Shown here: one piece after another, positions 34,809 to 47,700 of the stretch
Position numbering within the stretch: the stretch's first letter is position 1
How the letters are laid out: each line of letters opens with the position of its first letter
NCBI GenBank assembly: GCA_964030785.1
Contig: OZ034975.1
Location: 14,022,142 to 14,086,141, forward strand
Source of the DNA: Siderastrea siderea
Taxonomy: Eukaryota > Cnidaria > Anthozoa > Scleractinia > Rhizangiidae
DNA length: 64,000 nucleotides
Direction of reading: 5' to 3'
Program-made: the position numbers and the translations under genes
The notes under the pieces: generated by a model
What the model was told of the DNA's origin: nothing
The model's database searches: none
Seen by the model: only the letters and a program-made list of their open reading frames with translations

Positions 34809-37231
34809 AAGTCAAGTATTGCCTTAAACTGTTTGGGCAGACTTTGTTACGCGTCTGGCTTGAAGGTGCCTCCAACCGATCGCAAAACACGACGCAGTTG
34901 AACGCAAGACGTGGAGGAATTCAATATATGTTACACTGGAAGCGTAAGAGATATTCGCTGAAATTAACAAGTTGACATCAGTTGTTTTATACGTATGTCC
35001 TGTTGTTGTTGATAAATTGTGTCATAACGTTTTGAGAGTGTTGTGGATCCACAAGCCGCAGGCGAGGACAGTCACACATAAAAAAACTGACGTCAATTTG
35101 TTTTTTTTTTAATATATAATAACAAAAAGCCAAAACTGATTTTTAAACGAAGGAAAGAAATGCAAGAGACAATGCAAGATGCGATTGCCGTGGAAGCTGA
35201 ATTTCATCGAATCACAGGCTCGAAATTTAAAGTTCAGTAAGAATAGGCCGGAAATACAAGGAAAAATTCAAATTGCTAATTAAAACTAACCTTTATTCCA
35301 GTGAAAACTGTTCACAAAATAATCCGCTAAAACACGGTTCAGCATGATTTCATCGACAGCACAAATTCCCGCTCACTGCCGATTTTCAAGTCTGAAACCT
35401 CAACAACCTGGTCTTTTCGCTCTGTTTTCAATGGCTTCTTCAGTTTCACCCCATGTATTTTAAATGATTTTCTAATTGAAGAATACTAGATTTGTGGTAC
35501 AATTCTCGCCACATCGACAATCAGCGCGCGAGAATTCGTTCAGTTATTTTAAAAATTATTATCGAGTAATACTCGGCTAAAAGTGCTCTACTCGCCACAT
35601 GTGAACAGATATAGTTTGAATCCTGATTCCTTTTTCCTCGACTTGGCGCTCTCCTCCTGGCTCCAAAACATGGATCAACTAAGTATATTAACGTCTTTCT
35701 CGACAGGCAGCCCATCTTTAGCTAGCGCTATGTGGAAACGTGAGCTTGGGCCGCTTGCCCTTCCTCTGAATGTGATGCTGTTGCCTGCCAATTAACGACA
35801 AAAATTGTTGGTTTAGTGAGTGAAAATACTGTAGGATGAGGTCAGATATCTTTTTATGTTTAGATTTACCCTAGAATGTACAAGCTAAATCATCCCCCCA
35901 ATGTGGTACAAGATAACTTCTGAGTCCTGACATCATCCCACTAGGCTGTGTGGTCACTCCTCCCCCCCCCCTTCCCTTTCTTTTTAGCGCGAAAAGATTG
36001 CAAAAAGATCGAAGTGCGAACGCGAGGCGAGAGGAGCGTGTAGGTTCTGAGGGAACTCGGACGACTGCTCGTGGTTTATCATGGCATTATAGCAGATTAA
36101 AGCCGTAGATAACAGTCGAATCATAAAAGCTGAAACAAATGAATTACAGATAATCCAGTTATTTAATCCAAAGGGGCTCGGCATCACCCTGAGGTTCAAT
36201 AGGTTTTAATATACTAATATTTATCGAAATGGCAATATGCCAAGAACAAATATTGCACTTGATCTTTTTATTTCTCAAACACAAGCCGAAAACAGTAAAT
36301 CATCGCGGGATTTTAGTCCTTCGAAGGCTCAATACATTTTTGTGATGTAATTTCTGACCTAGTTTCACAAACATTTTTGGTACTGGTCTGAACCCTATTT
36401 CCCTATTTTGCCTGGGTTCTTTTTTTTTTTTCGTTTCTGAGCCTAAGGGGGGAGGGGGGGGGCACAAAGTGCCCCCCAAAGATCTGGAAAAGTATTCACG
36501 CTCTTTTGATGAAACTTGGCACGTTTTTAGCACGTCATAGCTTTAACAGATTGGGTTTATGACGTGCCGATTATGACGTTACCTGACGTTACAATGACAT
36601 CACAAAACAGCCATTTTGAATTTTGAGCTGCCATCTTGAATTCCGAGCATGCAGTCATACAGTTGGCAATGACGACATCGCAAAATATATGAATTTGTTC
36701 TAAGAAACAATCAAAATAAGCACAAAAAAGTAAAGGATTATTTTCTTCTTACAAGTGACATACACACCCGCTGATTTTCTAGGGCAAATTTTCTATGACA
36801 AATGATTTGACCGTGTACGTGGGGGACCAAATTTTCTTTGAAAAATGTCCTTGTTTGTGTGCCGGCAAGGACTTTTGAACAGCGGAACACCAACAGCTCA
36901 AGGAGGGAAAGCCGAAAAGTTGCACAAAGCAAGTGAAAAAAAATGTTATCCAAAAATGTAAGGGGCAGTATCAAGAGGAATTTCCTTGCTTTTGTCACGT
37001 ATTGAAAAGCCAATAATCACATTAATATACATGTAAATGAAAATCTAAAAATATGGGTCAATTTCTTGTTCAGACACTATAGACACCTAAGAAAAGTTCA
37101 ATAGCATTTATGAAATTTAATTTTTGTAAAGGAATTTTCATTTTAGTTACTTGTTGCTTCATTAGTGAGAAAAACGTGTAAAGTGAAACTCAATAGCATT
37201 TTGAGCTTTTCATTTTCATGTTGTATACACC
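34809..37231. other. no recognisable gene
   Basis: Only short frames without motifs or splice support. Poly-C/poly-G runs occur near 35960 and 36450. A 37105-37230 segment is an inverted partner of 38470-38600, so part of this stretch is an older mobile-element arm. Confidence 0.4.
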
Positions 37232-37705
37232 TACCGTGTGGCACCAAATTTTTGCGAGAGCTTAATTTTGCGGATTGGCGATTTTTTGTGTTTTGCGGGA
37301 ACTAATTTTTGCGATTGGAAAAGACTGGTTTTTCTTGCTGGGAATTAATTTTTTCGATTTTCTGGAATTCGTGTTCAAACGGAGCTGATAGCATTGTTTT
37401 ATCTGCAATCGAAATACAGATAAGACAACATGGGAATGTAAGACAGATTAATCAATGTCACTCTATTACACTACGATGGATCGACAATAACTAAGGTACC
37501 ACTTGATGTATTATCCACCGAGTTATCTATGGCATTTTCTCCTTCAAACCAGTATTTTTGTATATAATTTCTACAGTGGAGTAAGTTTTTGCGGAAAAAG
37601 AATTTGCGGTAATTTTATTTTGCGGGAACTTATTTTTGCGGATCGCGAAGAAAACCGCAAAAATCGCAAAAATTCGAACCCGCAAAAATTTAGTGCCACA
37701 CGGTA
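37232..37705. mobile_element. TACCGTGTGG..CCACACGGTA MITE (474 bp)
   Basis: Terminal repeats TACCGTGTGGCACCAAATTT and its near inverse at the right bound the element. Both subterminal regions are packed with TTTTGCGG or CGCAAAAA words. The layout (TACC start, short GC-containing subterminal array) parallels the element at 8643-15959, though the sequences differ. No clear target duplication. Confidence 0.7.
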
Positions 37706-38014
37706 ATTGCAATAACGTTGTCATACAAAAATGGAAAAAAGAATGAAGGAAAAAAGCCAAATAGGAATTAATTAGCCATGCAAATGACATTCTTAGATCT
37801 ACATAATTCTCAAAGCACTTATGGACAACGGTGTGATACTTCAATTTGATATCAAATGAGTTGAAACAAGTTAAATTGGTCACCTAAAAGACCTTTTGAG
37901 CCTTAACCAATCGTCAGAGCAATTCCCTGAATGTAGTTAGCGTACCTAACTTATTCCTATATGGGTTTTTCTTTTCTCTTTTTTCATATTTACATGACAA
38001 CGTTATTGCAATTA
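37706..38014. mobile_element. short TIR element, ATTGCAATAACGTTGTCAT ends
   Basis: ATTGCAATAACGTTGTCAT at the left returns inverted as ATGACAACGTTATTGCAAT at the right. It directly abuts the preceding MITE. The surrounding CACCTA and TAGGTG also pair, suggesting the MITE and this element are nested in an older inverted repeat. Confidence 0.55.
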
Positions 38015-38912
38015 GGTGTATAGCCTATGGCGTCTTTATAAAATCAATAACGTATTGAAACATCGTTAACATCTAGAGAATTTCATTTAAAATTCTAGTT
38101 GTTATAAATTCCTTTTACAGTGTATTTCGAACGGACAAAAACACCATACATGCATACACAAACGACAACGCTCTTTAATCTTAAACGTTTAATACAGTAT
38201 CAGACAGTACAGGCTACAAGGAGGAAGTGATTGCCGAAGGAAGTCCGGGAAAGAACTGTGTACAAAAACAAGACTACTCTAAAGAAGACTTCGTGAAGTT
38301 AAGCATAGAAAGGAGTTCAGTTCGCCAGCGGCACTATTGCGAATTACATATCAGGCATACACTATCACGATGTTCAAAACAGAGAAATATACCTGTCCAG
38401 TTGTTTTGCCATAATAACATATGAAATTCTCGACACGTAGACGACGTTGCTAAACGCATAATTGATTTTCTGAAGACACCTAAGAGCATCTTCAACATGA
38501 AAATGAAACTCTCAAAACGCTAGAATTCACACGTTTTCATCACTAATGAAACAACGAATAACTAAAATAGAAATTCTTTCCCAAAAATGAAGTTCCTCAA
38601 ATGTTGTTGGATTTTGCTCAACGGAAATGAAAATTTATTTTCTGGTAATGAAGGGCAAAAGGTCTAATACACTGAAACTGTTAATAAGTGCCTTTGGCCA
38701 CAGATGGCCAGGATGGAAATGGATTACAACTTGAAAATGTTTAGCGAAGGTTTCACTCCATCGCTCAGTTTTGCGGTGCACCCTTGCCCAAGCTTCGCGA
38801 GGTTCTGCGAGTCACGTATTTCTAGTTATGGTTTACTCTCCTTGCAAAAATTTACTTGGTATCTTCCTCTTGGTGTTCGAGGAGCATTCTGTGTGGAAGC
38901 GAAGGCATTTAA
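38015..38912. other. no recognisable gene
   Basis: A frame at 38227-38424 (SPGKNCVQKQDYSKED region) has no family resemblance. 38470-38600 is the inverted partner of 37105-37230. No splice signals of note. Confidence 0.4.
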
Positions 38913-39592
38913 GGTGTCTAGATACAGTTTTTTTTGGGACCATACCTAACTTTTTGAATCGACTCTTAGACAGTCTTCTCCTTATCAGATCAACGTGAAA
39001 TTTCCAATACTTGTTGGTTTTAGATCGAACTTTAGCGTGGTTTACATTTTGTGAAAATCGATATTTCCATGACAACGATAAACAAAAATCCTCGAAAACA
39101 GTAAAATTGAAATTTGCGCGATCCAGATTTCACTTTGAAAAGCAGATACCAACATCTTAAACTTTGGTGTATGGCAAACAAAATATACAAGAACAAAAAA
39201 TTATGTATGTTTGTTTTGAAGTAAATCGCAAAAACATTTTCAACCTTAGTTTTTGCGTAGTAATAGTAAATGCACCGAAAAATGATCAATGCTTTGATGA
39301 AATGGCTAGAAAATACTGTTAAAATGTGTCTTTTACTTACTATTTTACGCCTAGAAAGTTTTGTTGAAACTGGTGTTTGCGATCTCGAGAACGAATTGTT
39401 TTTCTTACATCATTAGCGTAATAATTTCTGGTAATTTTTTAAATTTCAGCGCTTTTGTGAAAATCTTAAGAACGGCTCGATGGATTTTTTTAAAACATTT
39501 GACACGCGTGCTTGACGACGTGAATAATTTTAGTATTGAGTCTAATTAACATTGATTCGCTGGAACACTTTTAGATTTAACGTTAAAGAGGA
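38913..39592. mobile_element. half copy of the fold-back element
   Basis: This matches the left half of 31585-33148 in the same orientation, including a TTAA (38909-38912) and the start GGTGT. The right half is missing; instead the copy runs into the MITE at 39597. Confidence 0.65.
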
Positions 39593-39596
39593 CATA

Positions 39597-39843
39597 TGAG
39601 CCGACGGAAAAGCTTGCGTTACAAATTCACAGTTGGCAAGTAAATGCTAATATATTCAAAGTAATGCGTTATTCATTACTTCGTGGTTTTTATCTGGGTT
39701 CTTTTTTCTTTTTTGCACTGTAAATTACAACGAAAAGTAAAAAACACGGAGGAACGCATCGCGCATTTCTTTGAATATATTAGCATTTACTTGCCAACTG
39801 TGAATTTGTAACGCGAGCTTTTCCGTCGGTTCATACGTCCTCT
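39597..39843. mobile_element. TTAA-flanked MITE (247 bp), nearly palindromic
   Basis: AGAGGACATATGAGCCGACG at the left pairs with CGTCGGTTCATACGTCCTCT at the right (reading the right end forward CGTCGGTTCATACG then TCCTCT). TTAA flanks lie at 39593-39596 and 39844-39847. A decayed relative forms the centre of the fold-back element at 31585-33148. Confidence 0.75.
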
Positions 39844-40030
39844 TTAATAGTTATCATCATCAAATTTCTTCTCGTCATATCAGTACATTATAACACATAC
39901 AAATCATGAGAAGTAAGGAATTGATCACTGAAGATGAATTCTCTTGATGTTTAAACAAGTTCTCCCAACTAGTGCTCAACAAAATATACCGAGTCCAGTA
40001 AGGAGAATTTGCATAATGATGCTTGGGTTT

Positions 40031-41036
40031 GGTGAGAAACTAAGTCATCAGTATTTATTTATTTAAAGCCTATACACAGGGCTGCGAATGGTAGCGACAT
40101 TGTGCGAAATATAGGCTCTTCAGTAAATCTTTCAGTTTCTGAATCAATAATTGCAAGTGCGTTAAATCGTGTGCTACGGAATTGTGACTGGCTTTTAGGC
40201 ATTTTTAAATTTAAAAAAGTGTCGAAGTCCGGCTTTTTTGTACGTTCCAACGTTAATAGAAACTATTCAGAAGTTTTCCAACAAAACAAAACAAAAACTA
40301 CAATACTACTCCTTATAGCTAACATAGAGCTTGGGAAAGGCTTCTAATCTTCAATCCAAAATCTTGCGATCTCTAAATTGCAACGTATTGTTCTTTTCTC
40401 GGCAGTGAACAATAGCTGCTTGAATTTAATTTCCATAATTTGCATAATCTTACTTTAAACATTCGTGTTTATTCGGTAAGCCTTCGCAAGCTCTAAAACC
40501 ACCAATTTTGTGTCCAAGAATACAGCGCAGATATAGAATTTCCTGAACAGACACAACAGGCAGACAAACTAGGTGTATTGTAGATTGTCACAATAGAAGC
40601 CTTTTTTTCAAACAGGCTTTTTAACAAAATATCGAGGACTTCAAATTTCAGCAAGGTCGATTTTACTCATTTAAAAGCTTACAACTTTCAATGGAACTCA
40701 AAATCCTATAATTGGCTTCTGTTGTGACACAATAGAGGTTTTAACTGATCAATGAGTGGTAAAATCAAGAAGTGTTGTCTTCTCCATGAGGAGAAATTAC
40801 TTGGACACGGAGTCGCGTTTTACAAAATCTTAACTTTGGGAGCTCATAGCATCGCAAAGAAGCGCAATCTATCAAACCAAAAACAACCTTGTTGCATTTT
40901 CACCATTGCCCAAACTCTCTGTTAAGTTTCAATGGAATCAGCTCCCAAACGTTCAAGATATAACGTTTTTAGCGCAAGACCTCCACCAAAATTTTGCCTT
41001 ATAAATTTATTCATCAGCAGCTTGTAAAAGGTCGCG
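40031..41036. repeat. 1-kb tandem duplication, copy 1
   Basis: Begins GGTGAGAAACTAAGTCATCA and ends with TTGCCTTATAAATTTATTCA nearby. Copy 2 follows directly. The copies are clearly diverged, with many substitutions and small indels, so this is an older event than the 1,339-bp or 3.76-kb duplications. No protein family is recognised. Confidence 0.75.
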
Positions 41037-42042
41037 GGTGAGAGACTAAGTCATCAGCATTTACTTATTTAAGTGTATGCACGAAGTGCGACGAATGATA
41101 GCGACATTGTGCGACATATTCATGAAGAGGCTCTTCAGTAAAACTTTCAGTTTCTGAATCAATAATTGCACGTGAGTTAAATCGTGTGCTACGGAGTTGT
41201 GACTCTTAAGCATTTTTAAACCAAAAATATTGTCAAGTCCAGCTTTTTTACGTTCGAATGTTAATAGAAACTTTTGAGAAGTTTTCCAAAAAACAAAGCA
41301 AAAACTAAAATAACACTTCTTATAGCTAACATAGGGTTTCGGAAACGCTTATATTATTCAATCCAACTTTTTGCGATCTCCAAATTGCAACGTATTGTTC
41401 TTTTCTGGACAGTGAACAATAGCTGCTATAGAATTAATTTCCATAATTAGCAAAATCTTACCTAAACATTCGTGTTTATTCGGTAAGCCTTCGGAGGTCC
41501 TAAAACCACCAATTTTGTGTCCAAGAATACAGCGCGGATATAGAATTTCCTGAACTGACACAACAGAGAGGTAAAATAGGTGTGTTGTAGGTTGTCACAA
41601 CAGAAGCACTTTTTTAAAACAGGCTTTTTAACAGAATTTTGAAGGCTTCAAATTTAAAGAAGGACGATTTTACTGATTTAAAGGCTTATAACTTTCAGTG
41701 GAACTTGAAATCACAAAATCGGCTTCCGTTGTGACACAATAGAGGTTTTAACTGATCAATGAGTGATAAAATCAACAAGTGTTGTCCTCTCGACGAGGAG
41801 AAAACTTGGACACGGAGTCGCGTTTTACAAAATCTTAACTTTGGGAGCTCATAGCATCGCAAAGAAGCGCAATCTATGAAACCAAACGCAACCTTGTTGC
41901 ACTTCCACCATTGACCAAGCTCTCTGTTAAGTTTAAACGGAATCGGTTCCCAAACGTACAAGATATAACGTTTTTTAGCATAAGACATCCACCACACTTT
42001 TGCCTTATAAATTTATTCATGAGCAGCTTGTCACCCGCGGCC
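41037..42042. repeat. 1-kb tandem duplication, copy 2
   Basis: Second unit of the duplication at 40031-41036. A minus-strand frame (41695-41997) is open here but the corresponding frame in copy 1 is not maintained, which argues against coding. Confidence 0.72.
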
Positions 42043-42319
42043 TTAATCATAATTTTAGCAAAGTTTTGACGAAACGCGACCAAAGTACAGCCTCCGCGAC
42101 CTTGATACAGCCTCCTTCAATTATATCATGTGGCTCGGTTGCAATACTTGTATTGCGATATGCAGCTGAAAATGAGGAAACGAAGAAGATGCAAAATATC
42201 AAACACGAGAAAGAGTGTTTCATCATGATATCCAAACACTTAGAAGTGGGTTGAAAAAACGAGGAGCAGCCGAGTTTTTGACCGACTTCGAGGTGTTTGG
42301 AGTACTATTTCAAAAACGA

Positions 42320-42432
42320 GTGCGAGTGTTTCATCACGATTTCTAAACACGAGAAAACAGATGAAAGCACGAGGCCGCTTCGGCCGAGTGCTTTTATTGT
42401 TTTCGAGTGTTTGGAAATCGTGATGAAACACG
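42320..42432. repeat. long hairpin
   Basis: CGAGTGTTTCATCACGATTT pairs with AAATCGTGATGAAACACG, and AGCACGAGGCC pairs with GGCCGAGTGCT at the centre. It lies 196 bp upstream of the second Crypton-like relic, mirroring the hairpin beside the first one. Confidence 0.65.
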
Positions 42433-42627
42433 ATGCACGAATTTTTATGCAGTGTTGTATTTTTCCCATTTTTCTTTAAAATGCCTTGTATGTGTGAGTT
42501 GTTGTATTCAGTCGGCATCCATTGTATTGTGAGCTTTTGTTTTTAATTATCCAATAGTTTCACGTTGCACCAAATTTGTATTCCAAAAGCGTTGTGAACT
42601 TGAAGTGATTTACATATTGTTTTTGCC

Positions 42628-42899
42628 ATGGCCGAAGGAAGGTTTCGCTGCCCGAAAACAATCGAGTAGGAAGAACTTTGCGTAGAGAGAGCAGTACCGA
42701 AGTTTACCAGATATAAAAATAAGTGGGCAGTAGGCATTTTTGAGGATTGGCAACGAGTGCGAAGCGTTAAGTCTCCAATACTCGAAGTTGGTGGAGTTTT
42801 TAAAGAGTATGAATTGGACAAAGTTCAGCCGCTTACTCAGCCCATAACAGAGATGGACGCATTGACGCTCAACTACTGGTTATCCAAATTTGTTCAGCA
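42628..42899 (+). pseudogene. Crypton-like / DUF3504-type N-terminal exon with one in-frame stop
   Basis: From the ATG at 42628 the frame reads MAEGRFRCPKTIE, a TAG at 42667-42669, then EELCVERAVPKFTRYKNKW, FEDWQRVRSVK, VGGVFKEYELDKVQPL and MDALTLNYWLSKFVQ. It ends at a consensus donor, CA|GTGAGT. The pattern (N-terminal acidic/aromatic block, then the LNYWLSKFV helix before a splice) is what I know from ZMYM2/QRICH1-like, Crypton-derived proteins. One stop in an otherwise clean exon points to a young pseudogene or a recoded gene. No following exon was recognised. Confidence 0.5.
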
Positions 42900-43963
42900 G
42901 TGAGTCCGTGTCACGGAAGGTAGAAAACGTTTCTCAGAATGTGGATATGGATACTATGTCAGTCTGTTTTGGTGACTTTAAGAAATGTACTGTAAACTGT
43001 AATTTCAAATGACTTCAGCTTGTCAGTTTGTAATTTGAAATGTTTTTCCTGGTCATTGTTTATTACAAATTATTGATTCATGTTAAGGTGTGTTTGAGCA
43101 ATATATGAATATGCAGATTAAGAACAATTTATCACTAGTGATGAAAACGTGAGGAAACACTAGTGATTTTCAACTGGTGTTTCATTGAGTTTCAAACTCA
43201 TCCACCTGACCCGAATGGGGCACTCTGGTTGGCTTATAACATTATTAATGAGTTTGAGAATACCTGATGAAACATTCTTTAGAGTTTGATATAAGGCATC
43301 TCAGACCATTTATAATTCAAAGCAATAGTTCGCAAAATTTATGCTGATTAAGATCTGGTATCAAAACCACCTCACGGTAGTGATTTCTTTGTTTTCTCTT
43401 CATGAATAATTATTGTTTTGAGAAAGCAATTTCGCATGGGCCGTGGATCTTGGTCACTCGCAGTGCCAGTTAAAGTGCTTCTAAAAGAAATTGACTGAAA
43501 CGCGTGGGAAAGATCTGGGAAGCTATTTTCCACAAACCTTTGGCAAATTTTCTTTTACAACCCATCTACACGGGCAAATTTTCTTGAACAAATGAAAACT
43601 GACGTGCCAATTGTGTCATATGACAATTTGACAGATCTTCCTATCTAAACGAGCAAATAACATTTGCCATAGAAAATTGGTCAAAGAAAATTTGCTCGTT
43701 TGCATGGCTCTTTACCTGTTACCTGTTTATGGCGTATTTTGGCGACCCTTTAACATCCTAAAACAGCAAATTTCCCAACCCTTTCGTATACTACAAAGCG
43801 CTCAAAAGCCACCACTTTCGGGATGAGCCGCCCTGTATAGCCCATCGTCAGACATCACCGGCATAGCCTGTTGCTCTAAATTATGCTAAAGACATTTTCT
43901 CTTTTGGCCTAGAAAGAGGGACAGATTTTGATATTTAGGACTGCGATCATCATCATCATCATT

Positions 43964-44004
<41 letters not shown>

Positions 44005-44136
44005 TGTTATCGTTACTGCCCTCCCATCTTCCCACTTTCACGGGAGTGAAACATCCAATTTAAATTTCCTGAGACTATCGGGCAGTTCTTCAGTATGCAA
44101 GGCCTTGCTGCGTGGATTATAAGAATTTTGGGTTAA
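42900..44136. other. no recognisable gene; ATC microsatellite
   Basis: Contains an (ATC)n microsatellite at 43948-44004, which alone creates an open poly-isoleucine frame. GCAAATTTTCTT and AAGAAAATTTGC near 43560-43700 pair as another short inverted repeat. No exons were seen. Confidence 0.5.
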
Positions 44137-44732
44137 CCCTCCTACGTACAACGAAGTCACACCCCCTCCGTAGTACAAGGGGAGTTGATGGAAACCCTCC
44201 TTGGGTTTTCGCTATGTTACTATATTTTCAAAAGATTTCACCTTTAGTAGAGAGCGATGTGATGTGCTCTACAGGATGAGGTACATATTATGGGTTGCCG
44301 CTCTGCTGGGGGCCTGTGACGTCGTTCAAGATGGCTGCCATATTGGGCGCCATCTTGGATTTTACCGAAAATTAGAAATTGTCAAAAAACGTTAAAAATT
44401 GGAATTTTTTTTATGCTGGACATGTACAATGTGACATAATTAAACATTTGGTGCTTTTTGTGGACATTGTTTTGCATTCACCTAAAAAGGGTAAAAAACA
44501 AAAATTTTTCTTCAAAAATGGCTTGTCCACCTGCTACTTATGATGTCATGTCTCGTAACCATAGCAACTGATTCTCACCAAACTTGCGTCAAAATGTGTC
44601 TTAGGGATATGTGCACAGCTACTGAAAACGGCAGATCTAGATATTAATTCGTCTCGGAAAAATTCAAGGAAAACCTTATGGGGGGTGGCCTCCAACCCCA
44701 CCCCCCGTCCCCCCCCCTTGTACGCCCGAGGG
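44137..44732. mobile_element. MITE, inverted relative of 33161-33722
   Basis: Left end CCCTCCTACGTACAACGAAG after TTAA (44133-44136); right end GTACGCCCGAGGG followed by TTAT. The body matches 33161-33722 in reverse orientation, including the GTAGAGCACATC segment inverted as GATGTGCTCTAC. Confidence 0.65.
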
Positions 44733-47700
44733 TTATTATTATATGGTCTGTTTTACTAGATACCTGCTTTGCTTAGTTTTAAATCCCCTTTCAAGGATTT
44801 GCACGCATGTTTTTCATCCTTTTTTGCATGAAAAGAATAACACGTCGACAAAGAGCTACAAGGTGTTAACTTATGTCCAGCATAATTAATATTTCTTATT
44901 TTGAGTAAAAATCCAAGATGGGGCCAAGACGGACTCTACTTTTCAGGAAAATCCTTCTTCCCGCCCACTTCATCGAAAGGATCGTCAACAGATGAGTCAC
45001 TTTATTGGACTCAAAGGAGCACAGTATTGAGGGTTCAGTCGCTGCATCGGTGAGGTAACCCGACATTTCTCGCACATGGCACAGGCCTCGCACAGGCCTC
45101 GCACATATTATGCCAACACTACTTTTCAACTTTTCAAACCGAAATAAAAGAAGTCCTCCATATCCACTCGGAATAGCCTTCTTTGAGTCAGCAACTGCAT
45201 CGTGTAGTTTAACCCTCGGAGGAACAAGCAAATCGCCAAAAACTAAAATTTAAAGGTTTCAGTATATTCCTCCTCGTTCCACACTAAAATGCTCCGAGTC
45301 TTAGCTTACTTGTATACATATGACATCTACATTCGTTTAAGCGTTTCGTTTTCCATTTTTTGTTGAATGAATTTTTACTTAACTCGTTACGATATATTTC
45401 CATAATTATTTTATGCCGTTTGCTGTCATTTGCGCAAAATGAATTTTTACACTCATGTCATTTGGTTGAATCAAAATACAAAGTATAACCTGGTTAACTT
45501 TACAAATCTTAATTGTACTGGCTACGAAAGTCCACTTCTCTTTATATTTATACCTCTATTACATGAAAATGGGACAATTTTTGTTTAACGTAACATTTTA
45601 GTTATGTTTCAAATTGCAAAATATATTTTTCATCTTCTCTTTAAACTTTTTTTCTCGGGAAATTGACATAAGACGAGCTAGTCCGATGGCCCAAACAGGT
45701 GAAAACATCTTTTATTAAACAAAAACTAAGAAAGATATTGCCGTTTGTTAATTATTATAATCACGTTAGTGTTTTTTGGCAACTTAATTGAGTCGCCTTT
45801 ATACGTACAGAGCCTGCCAAACATCGAAATATTTTTTTAACGGAGAAGCGAAGTCACTAAAATTGTGTAAATTTCCCTGTTGCCGCCATAATTTAGGGAT
45901 ATTTCCAAACAGAAAAACAAATTTTTTTCAACAATATTTGAAAAGGTAGGGATCGTGAAGTCATTTGCTAACACGAGCAACATACGTCACTTACACGAGT
46001 AACATACGTTACTCGGGTCGTCATATGTCTAATGCTTTAGGGATCCTAGGGGTGTTCTAGTGTATCATATAATAAGCAGTCATTAATAATGAGAGAAAGG
46101 TGTGTTAAGGTTTACGTCATACCATATCTGGTATGACTTAAGTGAAATAAGGACTACGCTATGTACATCGGCTCTATAAAAAAAATAGAAAATTTGAAAA
46201 TTTGAAAATTTAAGGTGGCACTGTACCCCTTCCGAACATTTTTTAAACTTTGCAAAAAGTTGTATTTTAACAAGCCAATTACAATTCAATAATAAATAAT
46301 TGGGGTCACGGAGCTTGTTTTTGAATTAATAATTTTTGTGCGTGTAAGATTTCACCACAAGTAGACTGCGAGTAGCCTCTAATTTTGGCGATGGCGATTG
46401 TGGGCGCGCGCGTGTGTGTGTATTTCGCCCGCCCCTCAATCGCCGTCGCCAAAATTAAAGACTACTCGCAGTCTAACCACAACGAAAATTCTGGTATAGT
46501 TGTTGGCGGTGATCTTCAAGAAGCTATACAAACCAAAACTTCAATAATTAACTCGACACAAGAGCGACTTATTCTGTACACCTTATATTTTTCCTCTCGC
46601 CAGCCTCTGCTAAAGAAAAGAAAAAAGATTTTTCGCTCATTGCTTTTACTTAGGTGTCAGCCACGGAAAAAAAGTGTCATTTTTTCATAAATTAGATTTT
46701 TACTTGCTCAGAAAAATCTCTTCGAGAGCTTTCTTTCAAACAAAAAAATAGAAGAAAATACTGGCTCAGTGGAGAGTTATTAAGAGTAAAAAGATCTTTC
46801 CTTGTTAATTATGGTAATTGTCGCTGACAATTTCTGTCACACCTGATTAACTTGGTCAGGTGAAGTCGAAAGCGCGTGCTTTTAATATTTCTTCCGCAGT
46901 GGTTATTAGACTTATTAGTTATTTTTTACGAGGTAATGAGAGTTTTCTTTCACCTAAACGCATCCTAAAAAGAAATGGTTGTGTCTTCTAAACCAAGAAT
47001 AAAGGAAAAGAAAGCCCTTGGCAAAGAATGGGCAGTGAATTGGCATAGAGCGATCAGGCTTCATTTTATTGACAGCAGAAGTGGTTGCGTGGATGATTTC
47101 CCCTGGATTTCGCCGTGATTTTCGGCATCTTTATCCACTTGGTCAGCATTTCGGGAAATATGTATAACAAATTTTACATGAAATAAAGATTGAATATTTC
47201 GTAAACGAAACTGACGAAAATGACGAATGTTTTCTCACTTCCGAGAGCGGTGAGTAGAAAGCAAAAACATTATTTTCTGCTGCTCGCCGCGTAAGACTGC
47301 TCCTGTTACGTGTCAAAGTTCTATTGTTTGAAAAAGCTGATAGCTCTCTGGTATCGATCAAAATAGAACTCACCGGACATTCCAGGTGTCATAATCTCAT
47401 TACTGGCAAGACGCCACAGAAAATACATTTACTTTTTCTCGAAAGTCAAATTTTGGTGAGCTGTACGTACTTTTTTAACTACAAGTCGACAGCCGCTCGA
47501 CCAATTTGGCTGAAATTTTGCCAGATTGTTATTTCCAGATAGCTTTTCTACACAATCGTGTCTGCGAATTTTAATCTCTTTTTTGTTTTAAAGCTAGACG
47601 TTTTTTTCCACGCGAAGTGCTAATTTATTTGTCTTCTCTGACTTTATCTGCTAATATAAAAGAAGAACAAACGCACTTGCCAAAAATCTGAGACAGTTGT

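Noticed and set aside
41695..41997. 100-codon minus-strand frame
   Set aside because: The equivalent frame in the tandem sister copy is not maintained, and no motif is present.
43928..44122. Poly-isoleucine frame
   Set aside because: It is created by the ATC microsatellite.
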